A stretch of 64,000 nt of DNA from assembly GCA_018398805.1 (NCBI GenBank), contig JAGFBZ010000557.1, forward strand, positions 28,726 through 92,725, written 5' to 3'. A model generated the notes under the pieces. It had not been told where the DNA came from. It was given only the letters and a program-made list of their open reading frames with translations, and ran no database searches. The DNA comes from Hirundichthys speculiger (taxonomy: Eukaryota > Chordata > Actinopteri > Beloniformes > Exocoetidae). The first letter of the stretch is position 1. Every line of letters begins with the position of its first letter. Positions 33,001 to 41,299 of the stretch are shown one piece after another. A program made the translations under genes and the position numbers.

Positions 33001-36000
33001 TACCAGCGACCAAATGCCTAATTAGACTCAGACTGGTGTAACTACTCTCATTGACTTGAATGGTGGTGAATCTGGTCCGGTGTCACCGTTCCACAGGTGT
33101 TCCAGGTTCTGTTAGACTCTGAAATCCTCCAGCTGAGCTGCTGCCTCCTGACCAGGAGAGGCAGCTGCTACAGAGAAGACAATCAGACTCCTTTTGGTTT
33201 GTCATGTGACCTGGAGAATTTAAAAAAAAGGGCTCCTGTCACAGTTTTATGAACTATTTTATTGCCAGAAGAATCATCTCATAAAAACATATTTGCTGTT
33301 TCTGGAGGTTTTTGAGAAACTGATTTGTTTCCAAGTCAAAATAATTGGGACGACTGTGTTAGAAAGGGCATCAGACATAAAACCAACACCGAATCAATAA
33401 CCAGAGGGATAATTATCAGGTGATATGAAACAACAAACGAGACTGACTTTGGAGCTCTGCATCCTCTAATGATCCTCTAATGTTGTGCTTTATTTGACAG
33501 GATTTTGCCGCCTCTTAGCACATATTGAGGAACAAAAGATGGATGACTGGTTGCTGACAGCTTCAGAGATCTCCCACAGCTACAGCCAGAAACTTCTGGT
33601 CATGACTGACAAAGAAAGCTCAACGAATGACAGAGTCCAACAGGAGTACAGCATGGATCCCCGTTACTCAGAGATAGTCAGGGAGGAATGCCTCTTTAAT
33701 CAGTCCTGTGTGCCAGAAGTGGACGGCTACACTGTAGTGAAAATATTTGGAAGTGTTTCAGACGATGGACAGACTGTTTCTGGCCTCTCTGGCTCATCAC
33801 TTGCAAATCTGATGCTGAAAACATCTCTGGGATCAGCAGCGGTGATCTCTCTGGATGGAAACACAACCAGACAGTTTCAACACAACTTCATTAGAGTTCT
33901 CATGCAGCGTGGCCTCAGAGCAGTCTTAGACCAGCCAGGAGAACCAGCAGATTTACCAGGTCATGGATCAGCCTGACTCCGTCTCCATGTACCAGGTTCC
34001 ACAAAGACCCGTTGACCACTCCACACAGTACGACCACCAGCAGATCCTCCTGTTAGAGGATGACATAAAGATCAGAAACGCTGCAACTTTCCTTTATGAG
34101 AAGCATCCAGGAATTTCCTCAGTGTATGTTCTTGATCACAACCTAAAACCAAAACTGATTGGAGGTAAAGACGTACCTCTTTCAGAAAACTCCAGGCTGT
34201 ACCTGGTGGGTCATGGAGCAGCAGATAGTTCAGGAGAGATGAGAGTAGCCAAGTTCACAGCCCAAGATCTGGTCAAAATCATTCAAAGCACCTCCAGAGT
34301 CAGTGATAAAATCAAAACTGTTAGTATAGTGGGCTGTGATGCTGGAGCAGATAAAGCGTTCGTAGAATCTCTGACGAAGGGGGTCCATCAAGCTGGAATT
34401 GAGACAGAGCTGCACCTGAGGAACACCTTGGTGCAGGTTATGCACAATGGACGGAAAATCACTCAAGAAATCACTCCTGATGGGGAGCGCTGGATGCATA
34501 AAGATGACAGCAAGAAGGTGGTGTCAACTGTTGATAAGAATGGAGATGTAATCATCAGAAATGAACCTGGCAGTAGAGGACGGGAGGTTTTCACCAATGA
34601 AAGAAACTACCTGGGTGGTGGTAAGAACAAAAATAGTAATGATGAGGCCAACAGTTCCGAAAAAAGACCATCAAAAAATCAAAAAAAGCAGGCGCAGGAC
34701 TCCAAAAGTAGCTGGCCAGAAGAACCACGGACATTTCTTGACCCAGAGATTTGTAAGAAAGTTGACCAAAATAAACCTGAGCAAATAAAACATGCCTGTG
34801 AAGAACTTGAAAGTCTGACTTGGGGAATATTTCACTCAGAACAAGAACTCCCCAACAAAGTCAATATAGAAAACCTGCAGAATGAACATTATTTATTAGG
34901 AGAAAGACAAGACAATAGTATCAGGTGGATAAATGAAAGACAAGATGATGGTTTAAATGAAGAGCAGAGACTAAGACGAGTCCTGCAAAACTGTTATGAA
35001 ATTAAATCAGGAAAAGATGTCAGAAGCATTATTCGTCACTTCGCAAAAATTGTAGAAAACCGGCCCACGTACCTGATGATAAACGACTGGATCTACTATG
35101 TAGATCCTAAAAAGCTCTATGTTCATCCAGCAGGTAAAAGGCTCGACAATAATGACAACATGGAAAAATGGAGAGAATTGATCAATCTACAGAATGAAAA
35201 AGGAAAAGAAAGCTACACAAACATAAGAAACAATATTAAAAGAAGAGGAAACTATGCTGATTATGTGAGATACATTTTTAATAGAGAAACTGGATTTCCC
35301 TCAGATCCAATATCTACGTTCTGGTTCAACTGGTATTTCACTGCATCAGTCATATCAGAATCTGCCAGAAATTTCCGGACGTTCCCTTTGACTCTGATGG
35401 CTCTTAAAATGACTGAATATGATAATAACAACAACATCAGAGAAATAGGAAAGAGCTTCTTGTTTGAGAAACATTCAATGGCCAGAGGAGGAAGCTGGAT
35501 TAACCCAAACAGGAGAGGATTCGCTGGCTCAGCAGCACCTGAAGATCCCAGTAATGAGGAAGCTTATAAAAAGCTCATAGAATTGGAATATGAAATGTTC
35601 ACAAAATGGAAGAACACTTACAACATAGAAAAAGATAATATAGTGGATAACATGGCTATATTATTAGAAGATTACAAGATATCTGCAGATACTTCACGTA
35701 TGAAAGAAGACTACAGGACTTTCAAGGAGACAGTACATGACAACATTATAACAACTCCTGGAGGTGAAGGAAGACCTTCAACATCTGGAGCTCTGGGAGG
35801 TAACGATGATGGCTACGTAACCACAAGAGACTTGACTTCAGCCACAGAATTAGAGAATACCTTCAAACATGAGTCACACTTCTTAGGGACATCTGCATCA
35901 TTGTCTGAGGAGGTCCACGCTCAGCTAAAGGCAAAATATGGAGAAGCTCTGGAAGGACTGCACCTTCAGGAGGGAACAGCCAGGATAGAAAATGGACAGT

Positions 36001-37592
36001 TTGTCTGTCAGCTTGTGTCTGAAGGTGCTGATCATCAGCCTGTTGAGTTCAGAGTTGAGTTATCACAAGAAAGAAAACTGTTCTGTGGCCTAGAAGGTAA
36101 AGTGATGATGATGGATGAAGCTGATTCAGTGAAAGAAATGTTCGGCTCTGCAGGTTTTGATGTCATGGTTGGGAACAAGAACGAGAACGTGATGGATCCG
36201 TACACTGGAGGTGGGCTGATGTTTGGAGGTGAAGGAAAAGACTCTTACATAATTAAACGTGGATATGGAAACAGCTTATTGATTGATAACTTTGCGGAGG
36301 ATAACAGTACTGATACAGTGCTGGTTGACATGGACTTCCTCGATGGCAGTCAAGTGGTTCTGACCTCATCAGAGAAGGATCTGCATGTCTTCATCACCAC
36401 CAAAGAGGAAGAGCTGAAGCTCAGTCTGCTCGGCTACAATGATGGTGACCAACATCAGCACCTGGAGTTTCAGACCACTGATGGGGTCCGGTTCAAACTG
36501 AAAAACCTGAACTCAGCTGGAGGTGTTCCCCTCTTTCAGACTGAAGCCTTCAAAGTGACTCTGAAACAGTCGCAGGTGGACTGCCGTTTGGACCTCAGCG
36601 CCTTCAGAAACCTGTCAAAGGTCCACACAGTCCAAGGCTGCCCCTCCCAGTCCAACGACATATTAGGCAACATTCAAGACAACGCTTTAATCGGTGGCTG
36701 GAAGGACGACATCCTGGAGGGAGGAGAAGGAGACGACACGCTGATAGGAGGACATGGAGACGACATCCTGGCTGGTGGGACAGGAGACGACACTCTCTAT
36801 GGAGAGGAAGGAAACGACACACTGCTGGGAGACTCTGGCAGGGACATCTTCATTCCCGGTCCAGGCGCTGACCAGGTGGACGGAGGTTCTGGCAGAGACA
36901 CTGTTCTGTACCGGGGCGACCACAAGAAGCATGAAGGGGTTTATGTAAACCTGCTGAGTGGACAAGGTCGCTATGGAGACGCTGAGGGGGACGTGTTGAA
37001 GGACGTGGAGACCGTGATCGGCTCCGTCTACTCTGACATCCTGGTATCCGGATACGAAAGTTCTCTTCTCAAAGGCTCAGATGGAAACGACCTGCTGGTG
37101 TCCACAGGTGACGACTACCTGGTTGGAGGTGATGGAAACGACGTCTACATGTTGGCTTTCAACAGCGGCTCAACTACCATTGACAACTGTGCAAAGGACA
37201 ACGCCACGGACATTTTACACTTGAACCCGTTGTCCTCACCATTATTTGACTGTCAGTTCTTATCCGACCGGGTCGTCCTGACGTTCTATGGATCTGATCA
37301 AACTACTGTGAAGGTTGGACTGAGAGGCTGGGTCAGAGACCATCATGAATGTGGTCATTTGGTGGTGGTTTTCAGAGAGGTAGTGGTCCCAGTGGACAGA
37401 CTCCTGCAGGAGTGTAAACTTAGACTGAAGGAGTCTGTTTGGTCCTCAGTTATAGTCTCTGTCATCTGCATCGGTCTTGTTCTTTTTCACTGTATTTTTG
37501 TTTTACAATTCTCTATCAAATCCATTAGAGAGACACGACAGAAGAAGAGACGAGCTGAATCAGATGTTGCAGCAGAGTCTGTTTCCCTCTGA
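26938..37592 (+). CDS. C80 cysteine peptidase / RTX repeat type I membrane protein, six coding exons
   Basis: Coding exons by splice signals and matching phase: 26938-27016, 27249-27366, 30855-30899, 31418-31505, 33097-33196 and 33501-37592. In order the protein has a signal peptide, a short region with RIKR (furin-type), a Cys-containing unknown region, a C80-family cysteine peptidase, a ~500-residue unknown middle, RTX nonapeptides in three patches, one transmembrane helix and a basic tail. C80 peptidases and RTX beta-rolls are known from large bacterial secreted toxins, where C80 self-cleaves after binding inositol hexakisphosphate and RTX repeats fold on calcium. Their union in a spliced vertebrate gene is unusual and suggests horizontal acquisition. 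The large exon breaks frame once between 33,930 and 33,974, so this allele may be a pseudogene or carry a sequence error. Length about 1,500 residues. Its function in fish is unknown to me. Confidence 0.8.
27249..27366 (+). CDS. Coding exon 2 of the C80/RTX gene
   Basis: Acceptor CTTCATTGCAG, donor CAG|GTACCT; phase 1 in, phase 2 out. Encodes an acidic helix-like segment beginning EVKEDEWEELRADITALHHL. No domain recognised. Confidence 0.7.
27738..28163 (-). mobile_element. Possible solo LTR in intron 2
   Basis: Bounded TGTCATG...CATGACA. On the minus strand AATAAACCC (complement of GGGTTTATT near 27,780) could be its polyadenylation signal. No clear target duplication and no partner LTR, so the call is tentative. 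Confidence 0.4.
28542..29068 (-). mobile_element. Solo ERV LTR in intron 2, same family as 59,770-60,199
   Basis: Shares with 59,770-60,199 the blocks TTTATCTGGTG, TTATTATGC(C/T)ATGCAGAATAT, GGC(C/T)GATGGTACA and a TCCTAACA right edge. Read on the minus strand it begins TGTTAGGATT and carries AATAAA (complement of TTTATT at 28,621-28,626). No internal retroviral sequence remains. It lies within intron 2 in antisense orientation to the gene. Confidence 0.6.
29086..30494 (-). mobile_element. hAT-related element with ~330-bp terminal inverted repeats
   Basis: The left arm 29,086-29,430 and the reverse complement of 30,160-30,494 match over about 330 bp. Shared blocks include AGGTGTGGCAATGGGCGTGT, CATGTCGGTGCGTA, CACCTGGTCACATGTGG and TGCACAAACTGCTCTAC. 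Between them, minus-strand 29,642-29,391 encodes LYRLACLAVTIPTSTTTADQ followed by LKRIKTYASNT, the C-terminal dimerisation motif of hAT transposases. Most of the transposase is gone and the frame overlaps the left arm. No convincing 8-bp target duplication could be read. Confidence 0.7.
30855..30899 (+). CDS. Coding exon 3 of the C80/RTX gene, furin-type site
   Basis: Acceptor TTTATTTCCTTTAG, donor CAG|GTAAAA; phase 2 in and out. A 45-base exon encoding GKNNIQSRIKRSVS. RIKR fits the R-X-K/R-R furin consensus and would separate the first ~70 residues as a propeptide. Confidence 0.65.
31090..31260. mobile_element. LINE/SINE 3'-end scrap
   Basis: GGCAGTTTATTTGTATCGCA and CATTTTAAACAG match the common fish retroposon 3' end (GGCAGTTTATTTGTATAGCAC type). 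Partial, in intron 3. Confidence 0.5.
31418..31505 (+). CDS. Coding exon 4 of the C80/RTX gene
   Basis: Acceptor TTATTTTTCCACCAG, donor CAG|GTTAGT; phase 2 in, phase 0 out. Encodes LDMDLNILGLLDELQKCSSF and then PDCVFQKEQ, a leucine-rich helix with two cysteines. No known domain. Confidence 0.65.
31968..32876. mobile_element. Non-autonomous hAT element (909 bp) in intron 4
   Basis: The termini CAGCGGTTCTCAACC (left) and CAGTGGTTCTCAAC (reverse complement of the right end) are inverted. The 8-bp flanks GTTTAGAC and GTTTCGAG agree at 6 of 8. Near the right end TTTTGGGTCGCGACCCAC is duplicated. No transposase. Confidence 0.75.
33097..33196 (+). CDS. Coding exon 5 of the C80/RTX gene
   Basis: Acceptor CACCGTTCCACAG, donor TTTTG|GTTTGT (weaker); phase 0 in, phase 1 out. 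Encodes VFQVLLDSEILQLSCCLLTR and then RGSCYREDNQTPF. Three cysteines suggest disulphides in an extracellular protein. Confidence 0.6.
33501..33959 (+). CDS. Start of large exon 6: unknown region before the frameshift
   Basis: Acceptor TTTATTTGACAG; continues the phase of exon 5 (GGA TTT TGC...). Encodes about 143 residues up to the frame break, including MDDWLLTASEISHSYSQKLL and IVREECLFNQSC. No recognised domain. In this frame a TGA comes at 33,974; the frame holding the peptidase is closed by TAG at 33,927. The shift must therefore lie between 33,930 and 33,974 and fits one extra base or two missing ones. Confidence 0.65.
33963..37592 (+). CDS. Main 1,209-codon frame of exon 6: C80 peptidase, RTX repeats, TM
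   Basis: Numbering from Met at 33,963. Residues about 20-215: C80 peptidase. 215-300: Lys/Asn/Glu-rich linker. 300-640: helical, unrecognised, with many Trp and Tyr (for example STFWFNWYFTASVISESARN). 640-900: beta-rich, ending in an RTX-like GGEGKDSY...IDNFAED unit. 911-982: eight RTX nonapeptides. 1038-1065: further RTX units. 1161-1183: transmembrane helix. 1184-1209: basic cytosolic tail. Intronless over 3.6 kb, unlike the five small exons before it, as expected of a captured bacterial gene. The Met at 33,963 is merely the first after the frame break; if the break is real, a downstream product starting here would lack a signal peptide. Confidence 0.85.
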   Translation: MDQPDSVSMYQVPQRPVDHSTQYDHQQILLLEDDIKIRNAATFLYEKHPGISSVYVLDHNLKPKLIGGKDVPLSENSRLYLVGHGAADSSGEMRVAKFTAQDLVKIIQSTSRVSDKIKTVSIVGCDAGADKAFVESLTKGVHQAGIETELHLRNTLVQVMHNGRKITQEITPDGERWMHKDDSKKVVSTVDKNGDVIIRNEPGSRGREVFTNERNYLGGGKNKNSNDEANSSEKRPSKNQKKQAQDSKSSWPEEPRTFLDPEICKKVDQNKPEQIKHACEELESLTWGIFHSEQELPNKVNIENLQNEHYLLGERQDNSIRWINERQDDGLNEEQRLRRVLQNCYEIKSGKDVRSIIRHFAKIVENRPTYLMINDWIYYVDPKKLYVHPAGKRLDNNDNMEKWRELINLQNEKGKESYTNIRNNIKRRGNYADYVRYIFNRETGFPSDPISTFWFNWYFTASVISESARNFRTFPLTLMALKMTEYDNNNNIREIGKSFLFEKHSMARGGSWINPNRRGFAGSAAPEDPSNEEAYKKLIELEYEMFTKWKNTYNIEKDNIVDNMAILLEDYKISADTSRMKEDYRTFKETVHDNIITTPGGEGRPSTSGALGGNDDGYVTTRDLTSATELENTFKHESHFLGTSASLSEEVHAQLKAKYGEALEGLHLQEGTARIENGQFVCQLVSEGADHQPVEFRVELSQERKLFCGLEGKVMMMDEADSVKEMFGSAGFDVMVGNKNENVMDPYTGGGLMFGGEGKDSYIIKRGYGNSLLIDNFAEDNSTDTVLVDMDFLDGSQVVLTSSEKDLHVFITTKEEELKLSLLGYNDGDQHQHLEFQTTDGVRFKLKNLNSAGGVPLFQTEAFKVTLKQSQVDCRLDLSAFRNLSKVHTVQGCPSQSNDILGNIQDNALIGGWKDDILEGGEGDDTLIGGHGDDILAGGTGDDTLYGEEGNDTLLGDSGRDIFIPGPGADQVDGGSGRDTVLYRGDHKKHEGVYVNLLSGQGRYGDAEGDVLKDVETVIGSVYSDILVSGYESSLLKGSDGNDLLVSTGDDYLVGGDGNDVYMLAFNSGSTTIDNCAKDNATDILHLNPLSSPLFDCQFLSDRVVLTFYGSDQTTVKVGLRGWVRDHHECGHLVVVFREVVVPVDRLLQECKLRLKESVWSSVIVSVICIGLVLFHCIFVLQFSIKSIRETRQKKRRAESDVAAESVSL
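34023..34605 (+). other. C80-family cysteine peptidase domain
   Basis: About residues 20-215 of the main frame. The catalytic pair is visible: His84 in RLYLVGHGAADSS (codon 34,212-34,214) and Cys125 in VSIVGCDAGAD (codon 34,335-34,337). The spacing and the strand-turn contexts LVGHG and IVGC are those of C80 peptidases. Downstream Lys/Arg-rich strands (GRKITQ, KDDSKKVVSTV) lie where family members bind inositol hexakisphosphate. Both catalytic residues being intact argues for a working peptidase. Confidence 0.85.
36693..36908 (+). other. RTX (haemolysin-type) calcium-binding nonapeptide block
   Basis: Eight consecutive nonapeptides, residues 911-982: GGWKDDILE, GGEGDDTLI, GGHGDDILA, GGTGDDTLY, GEEGNDTLL, GDSGRDIFI, PGPGADQVD, GGSGRDTVL. 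Six keep the GGxGxDxLx pattern closely. Such blocks fold into parallel beta-rolls binding one calcium per turn. Two more units lie at 37,074-37,157 (GSDGNDLLV, GGDGNDVYM), and an RTX-like turn at about 36,207. Confidence 0.95.
37443..37511 (+). other. C-terminal transmembrane helix of the C80/RTX protein
   Basis: Residues 1161-1183 (SSVIVSVICIGLVLFHCIFV then LQF) are uninterrupted and hydrophobic. Immediately after come SIKSIRETRQKKRR, a positive-inside tail. With the N-terminal signal peptide this predicts a type I membrane protein with peptidase and RTX domains outside. Confidence 0.85.
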
Positions 37593-37911
37593 TGTGATGT
37601 TGCAGTTACAGATGACCTGTCTTCAAATTAGAGAACACATTATAATATCAGAATTATAAAGTCTGTTATCAGGTGTTCTCATTATATTTGTCAAATAATC
37701 TCTTATTTTTTGGAAAATCTATATCTTCTTAATTAGAAACATCAGTGAATCTGCTGGAACTGTTGTTTTTGTTGTTTATTGTTATTTTTTTCTCCAGAAA
37801 AACCACGATGAAGTCATACAGCACCAAGCTTGGTCTGGAGAGTTGTCATCAGTGAAATGACGTCCTAGGTGGCGCTATAATAATCTGGATTTGGATCATA
37901 TCTTGAGAACT
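37593..37911 (+). other. 3' flank of the C80/RTX gene
   Basis: AT-rich probable 3' UTR. The first AATAAA motifs (AATAAATAAATAAA near 37,960) lie inside the following dispersed repeat and could serve as poly(A) signals. Nothing else seen. Confidence 0.4.
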
Positions 37912-38165
37912 GTATGTGCTAGAAATAAGACTGTTTTCCTTCTGCTTTCCTGAATCTAAAAATAAATAAATAAAGGTTCATAGATGGTATTTTATCGCGG
38001 ATAGTCTCACCTCACATTAAATACATTTGATATTTTTAGTCTTGACAGCCTGAGCTTCAGAAACATCAGTAAAAACTCCAGGTTGGATTGAATCCATTGA
38101 TACCTCTCAGGCCCTGATGGTCACCTGGAAAATGTTCTCAATATTGGGCCTAACTTGGTTATCTC
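37912..38165 (-). repeat. Dispersed repeat B, copy 2 (inverted relative to 18,735-18,996)
   Basis: The reverse complement aligns with 18,735-18,996 almost throughout, with a short deletion where copy 1 has an extra TTTTCATGA. It begins 320 bases after the stop of the C80/RTX gene. Confidence 0.85.
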
Positions 38166-39040
38166 AGTTAGACACTGAGGGTTTTTTTTTTTTAACTCCA
38201 GAAAATCAAAGCTAAAACATATGACCTATAGACATAGTTTTAGATAATTTAGGTCACAAATATCAACATGCATTGTGGGAGATGAAGTTTAAAGAGAACC
38301 AAGCACCTTTTCACTCATTGGCTGCTGGATGACTTCAGCTCCATGAGCTCCATACTGCCAGTGTTTCAGAGCATCTTGACTGATTTTCCAAAACCTTCAC
38401 AATATTGTGTTTTATGTTCATGTGAGCACTGAAACTACCATAATAAAGAGTAACTCATCCTGCGTGGTCGACTCTAAAGAGTGGCGGTGCTGCCATCTAG
38501 AGGATCAGAAGACTAAATACTCTGTTTAAAAGGCTGATATTTATGGAAAAGTGTTTCCTAACAACCCCAGTTAAAAAACACGTTTGATGCATCTGACGTC
38601 TGTAGACATCAAAGGCAGTGAGTGTTTGGATTTGAACTGACGTCTATAGTCTCTATGTCTTAAGTTCTCGAGGGCTCCAGAACAATGTTGTGGCCGGCTG
38701 GATTCAGCAGACCTGCATTAGTACATGCAGTTAAACCAGTGCACGCTCCCGTGTCTGGAGACTCCTTAGGTAGCGATTTTCAGCATCTTTTTTCGGAAAG
38801 AAAAAATAAAATCCAACTTACCAAAATATGAACAAAGCCCAGGAGATTTCTTCATGAGGTTCAACAGGAAACTCAGAAATGACTCCTTCATAACCTTCAT
38901 AAGTAAAACCTCTATTACTAGTCTGTTATCTATTTATCAGTTTTATTTCCAAACATTATTACTTAACATTTCTGTTTTAGTTCTGGTTATTTTACAATCG
39001 CCAGACTTTATTCTTTTTATTTATGATGATTCAAAATAAA
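38166..39040. other. Intergenic, no gene recognised
   Basis: Mixed AT-rich sequence with a T run near 38,191. No coding motif, exon or transposon end recognised. Confidence 0.4.
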
Positions 39041-39400
39041 GTGTCTCCAGCTTCAAGCTCCTGAGAGTCCACATCAGCCATGAGCTCAGCTGGAACAGCA
39101 ACACATCCAGCCTGGTGAAGAAGTCAACCAACAGACAACCACTTACCTCCCTGACTAAATAAATGAGAGAAAACTCGAATCAAAGGAAACGGCGGCCCAG
39201 CCCTGCCAGCTCTGTGTTTTACATCACCATAGTAAGAGCAGCGTCACAGGTGGCTGGTTGGGAGAAGAGACAGATGAGGATGAGCCTCTCTCAACATCCC
39301 ACGCAGCCAATCCTCTTCAAGCTCTAGAACATCTCACCAACGCCGGTCCGGCACCTGGACTGTAATTTATGTACTTCTTCTTCCCACATACGATGTCAGC
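39041..39400 (+). pseudogene. LINE ORF2 C-terminal scrap
   Basis: The plus strand reads FKLLRVHISHELSWNSNTSS followed by LVKKS, the FxFLGxxIxxxLxW...LVKKA segment after the reverse transcriptase in fish L2/CR1-type LINEs. The rest is frameshifted, and the 3' part (GTACTTCTTCTTCCCACATA, TATACTGCACTCTGCAC) resembles its UTR. Confidence 0.55.
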
Positions 39401-39862
39401 CGCAACATCCTCGTTCCCAAAGATGAAACATTTTCTCTGATATATTTATATACTGCACTCTGCACCTCTAAGTTACTCAGTGGCAGCTGGTGAAGAACAA
39501 TCTCGGCGGGGCTGGTAGGCCAATAGATTTCCCTGCCTAGTCCTTGTCAAGTGACCCGAAGGAAGTTGGAATCATCTCAGCTCTGTTGAAGAGATTTCAT
39601 AGTATAGTGGAGTAAGAAATGTGGTAATTAGTGTGAGTTGTAATCAATCTCTAATTAATGAAATGTGTGATTCTAATCAATAATCAGAAACAAGATGATT
39701 TAGTTGATTTTGTAATGTAGTAATGTTATAGATGTATGTTAATTCTGTATGATTAATATTTCTCGTTGGGTCAAGACACTGTGCATCTGTACTGTCAGCA
39801 GCGGAGCGCTGTGTTCCTCTGTGGAATGTCAACAAGCTAGTTAGCCAAAATAATTCTGCCAG
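39401..39862. other. Intergenic, no gene recognised
   Basis: AT-rich, no exon or repeat family recognised; ends with the CAG target duplication (39,860-39,862) of the Harbinger element. Confidence 0.4.
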
Positions 39863-41158
39863 AGGGGTGAACTACGAAGCAAGTTCAACACAGCCAGGCT
39901 TTCTTTGGGTGAGCTGGCTTAACAAACCTGAAACTCTCCATCAGAGATAACCGGTACCACGACGGTGGTTATCAACTATCTTTGTTAACCGCGGCTTTCT
40001 GCTTTCTGCTCTGTGCGCGTTCACATAAAAGGGGGCGTTTGACGCGTCATTTGACGCCTCTTCCGGATCAAATGGATAGATGGCGGTCCGTATATTTCAG
40101 TCAGGAGGAGCAGGTTTTAATAATGCAGGGCTATGAGGATTTCAAAGAAATCTTTACGGCCAAAAGCAACACTGTAGGTGCGAATAAAGCCAGAGAGGAG
40201 TGCTGGCAAAAAATTGCAGATCGTGTAAATTCGTAAGTTATATTTATTTCACCACTTAATGCACCTTAATTAATCTCCCTCCCTCTTTTAGAGCGCTTAA
40301 ACTTTAAACTTAATGCAGCAGATTTAAACATTATGTAGGTCTGACTGTCCCATTATGAATGATAAATGAAAATCACTTTAGTTTTTTGCTAAATCTATGT
40401 GAAATTAATTTAAGATTTAATATTATCTGTTATACACACTCACCGGCCACTTTAATAGGTACCCTATCACCCTGGGGAATCTTATGAATTATATTAAAAC
40501 ATTTCACATGAAATTCCACGTCACACTGATTATCAATATAATGGACTATTAATTTATGTTACCTGATTTAGTAAAACGCTTCTTTTATTTGAAGCGTGGG
40601 CAGATGGCCAGGGAATACTACAAACATATTCAGCAGTTCAGTAAGAGCAAGTACAACCTTTATTCCAGTATTCTGGCTCAGATTTTCTGCATCACCAACT
40701 GAATGCATGTAGGTTCCCGCGGCAAAGAAACGCAAAGAAACGCACACCGTTTGCGCTACTGTGAGCGCACGGCTGCGTTTGGTGGCGCTGCCAATATCTG
40801 GCTCTAGCAGATTACAAATGTAACGTATTCCCTCAGCTGGAAATCTCTAGCGTTCATAGAGAATATGGTCATGGGAAGCCAGCGGATCAGTCCGGTCTCT
40901 GAATACTCTCCCTCCATTGCACAATCCTGGCGCTAAAGTCAACAGGATTGGGTGAAAGTGAAAGGGCGGCGCTTTTTAGAGCCGATTTGAGCCTAAACTC
41001 TGCACATAACCTGCTCCGGACCAGGTTAAGCTTGCAGAGTAAGTTACCATGGTGATCTAACCAGGTTAAAAGAGAGCCACCTTCGTGGTTCTGGAAATCC
41101 TGGTTTTAGACTCAACATACCTCGCTAACCCTCTAATCTCGCTTCGTAGTTCACCCCT
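39863..41158 (+). mobile_element. PIF/Harbinger-type DNA transposon, internally deleted (1,296 bp)
   Basis: The ends are AGGGGTGAACTACGAAGCAAG (left) and, reverse-complemented, AGGGGTGAACTACGAAGCGAG (right): 20 of 21 match. CAG flanks both sides (39,860-39,862 and 41,159-41,161), the 3-bp target size of Harbinger elements. It contains the Myb/SANT-like ORF that accompanies Harbinger transposases, but no DDE transposase. Inside, CACTCACCGGCCACTTTAAT (about 40,438) is the start of another common fish element, so there is some nesting. Confidence 0.8.
40072..40236 (+). pseudogene. Harbinger Myb/SANT-like DNA-binding ORF, first exon only
   Basis: Met at 40,072: MDRWRSVYFSQEEQVLIMQG, YEDFKEIFTAKSNTVGANK, then AREECWQKIADRVN. 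The Trp residues, FSxEEQxxIM and WQKIADRVN are hallmarks of the Myb/SANT protein encoded by Harbinger elements, which helps the transposase bind the ends. It stops at TAA in a good donor context (TTC|GTAAGT), so it is probably exon 1 of a spliced gene whose remainder was lost. Confidence 0.75.
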
Positions 41159-41299
41159 CAGGTGATCAGTGTGTGTGAAAGTCCTTATAGACGACTGGAA
41201 AAAACAACAACAAAACTGTCCATGTCATCATAACGTTGGTGGAGGGAAAGAAGGAAAAAGTTAGACAGAAATCTGGCCATGAACATAGACAACGTCAAA
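41159..41299. other. Short intergenic, no feature seen
   Basis: Nothing recognised apart from the Harbinger target duplication at its left edge. Confidence 0.4.

Noticed and set aside
33960..33995. A 36-base intron (GT...AG) to explain the frame break in the C80/RTX gene
   Set aside because: Too short for a vertebrate intron, and 36 is a multiple of 3, so it would not change frame; a stop follows.
36604..36965. Antisense open frames opposite the RTX repeats
   Set aside because: Shadows of the GGxGxDxL codon pattern with no independent support.
33963..37592. Bacterial contamination as the source of the C80/RTX exon
   Set aside because: It is embedded between fish transposons, lacks a bacterial ribosome-binding site or operon context, and joins five upstream exons in phase.
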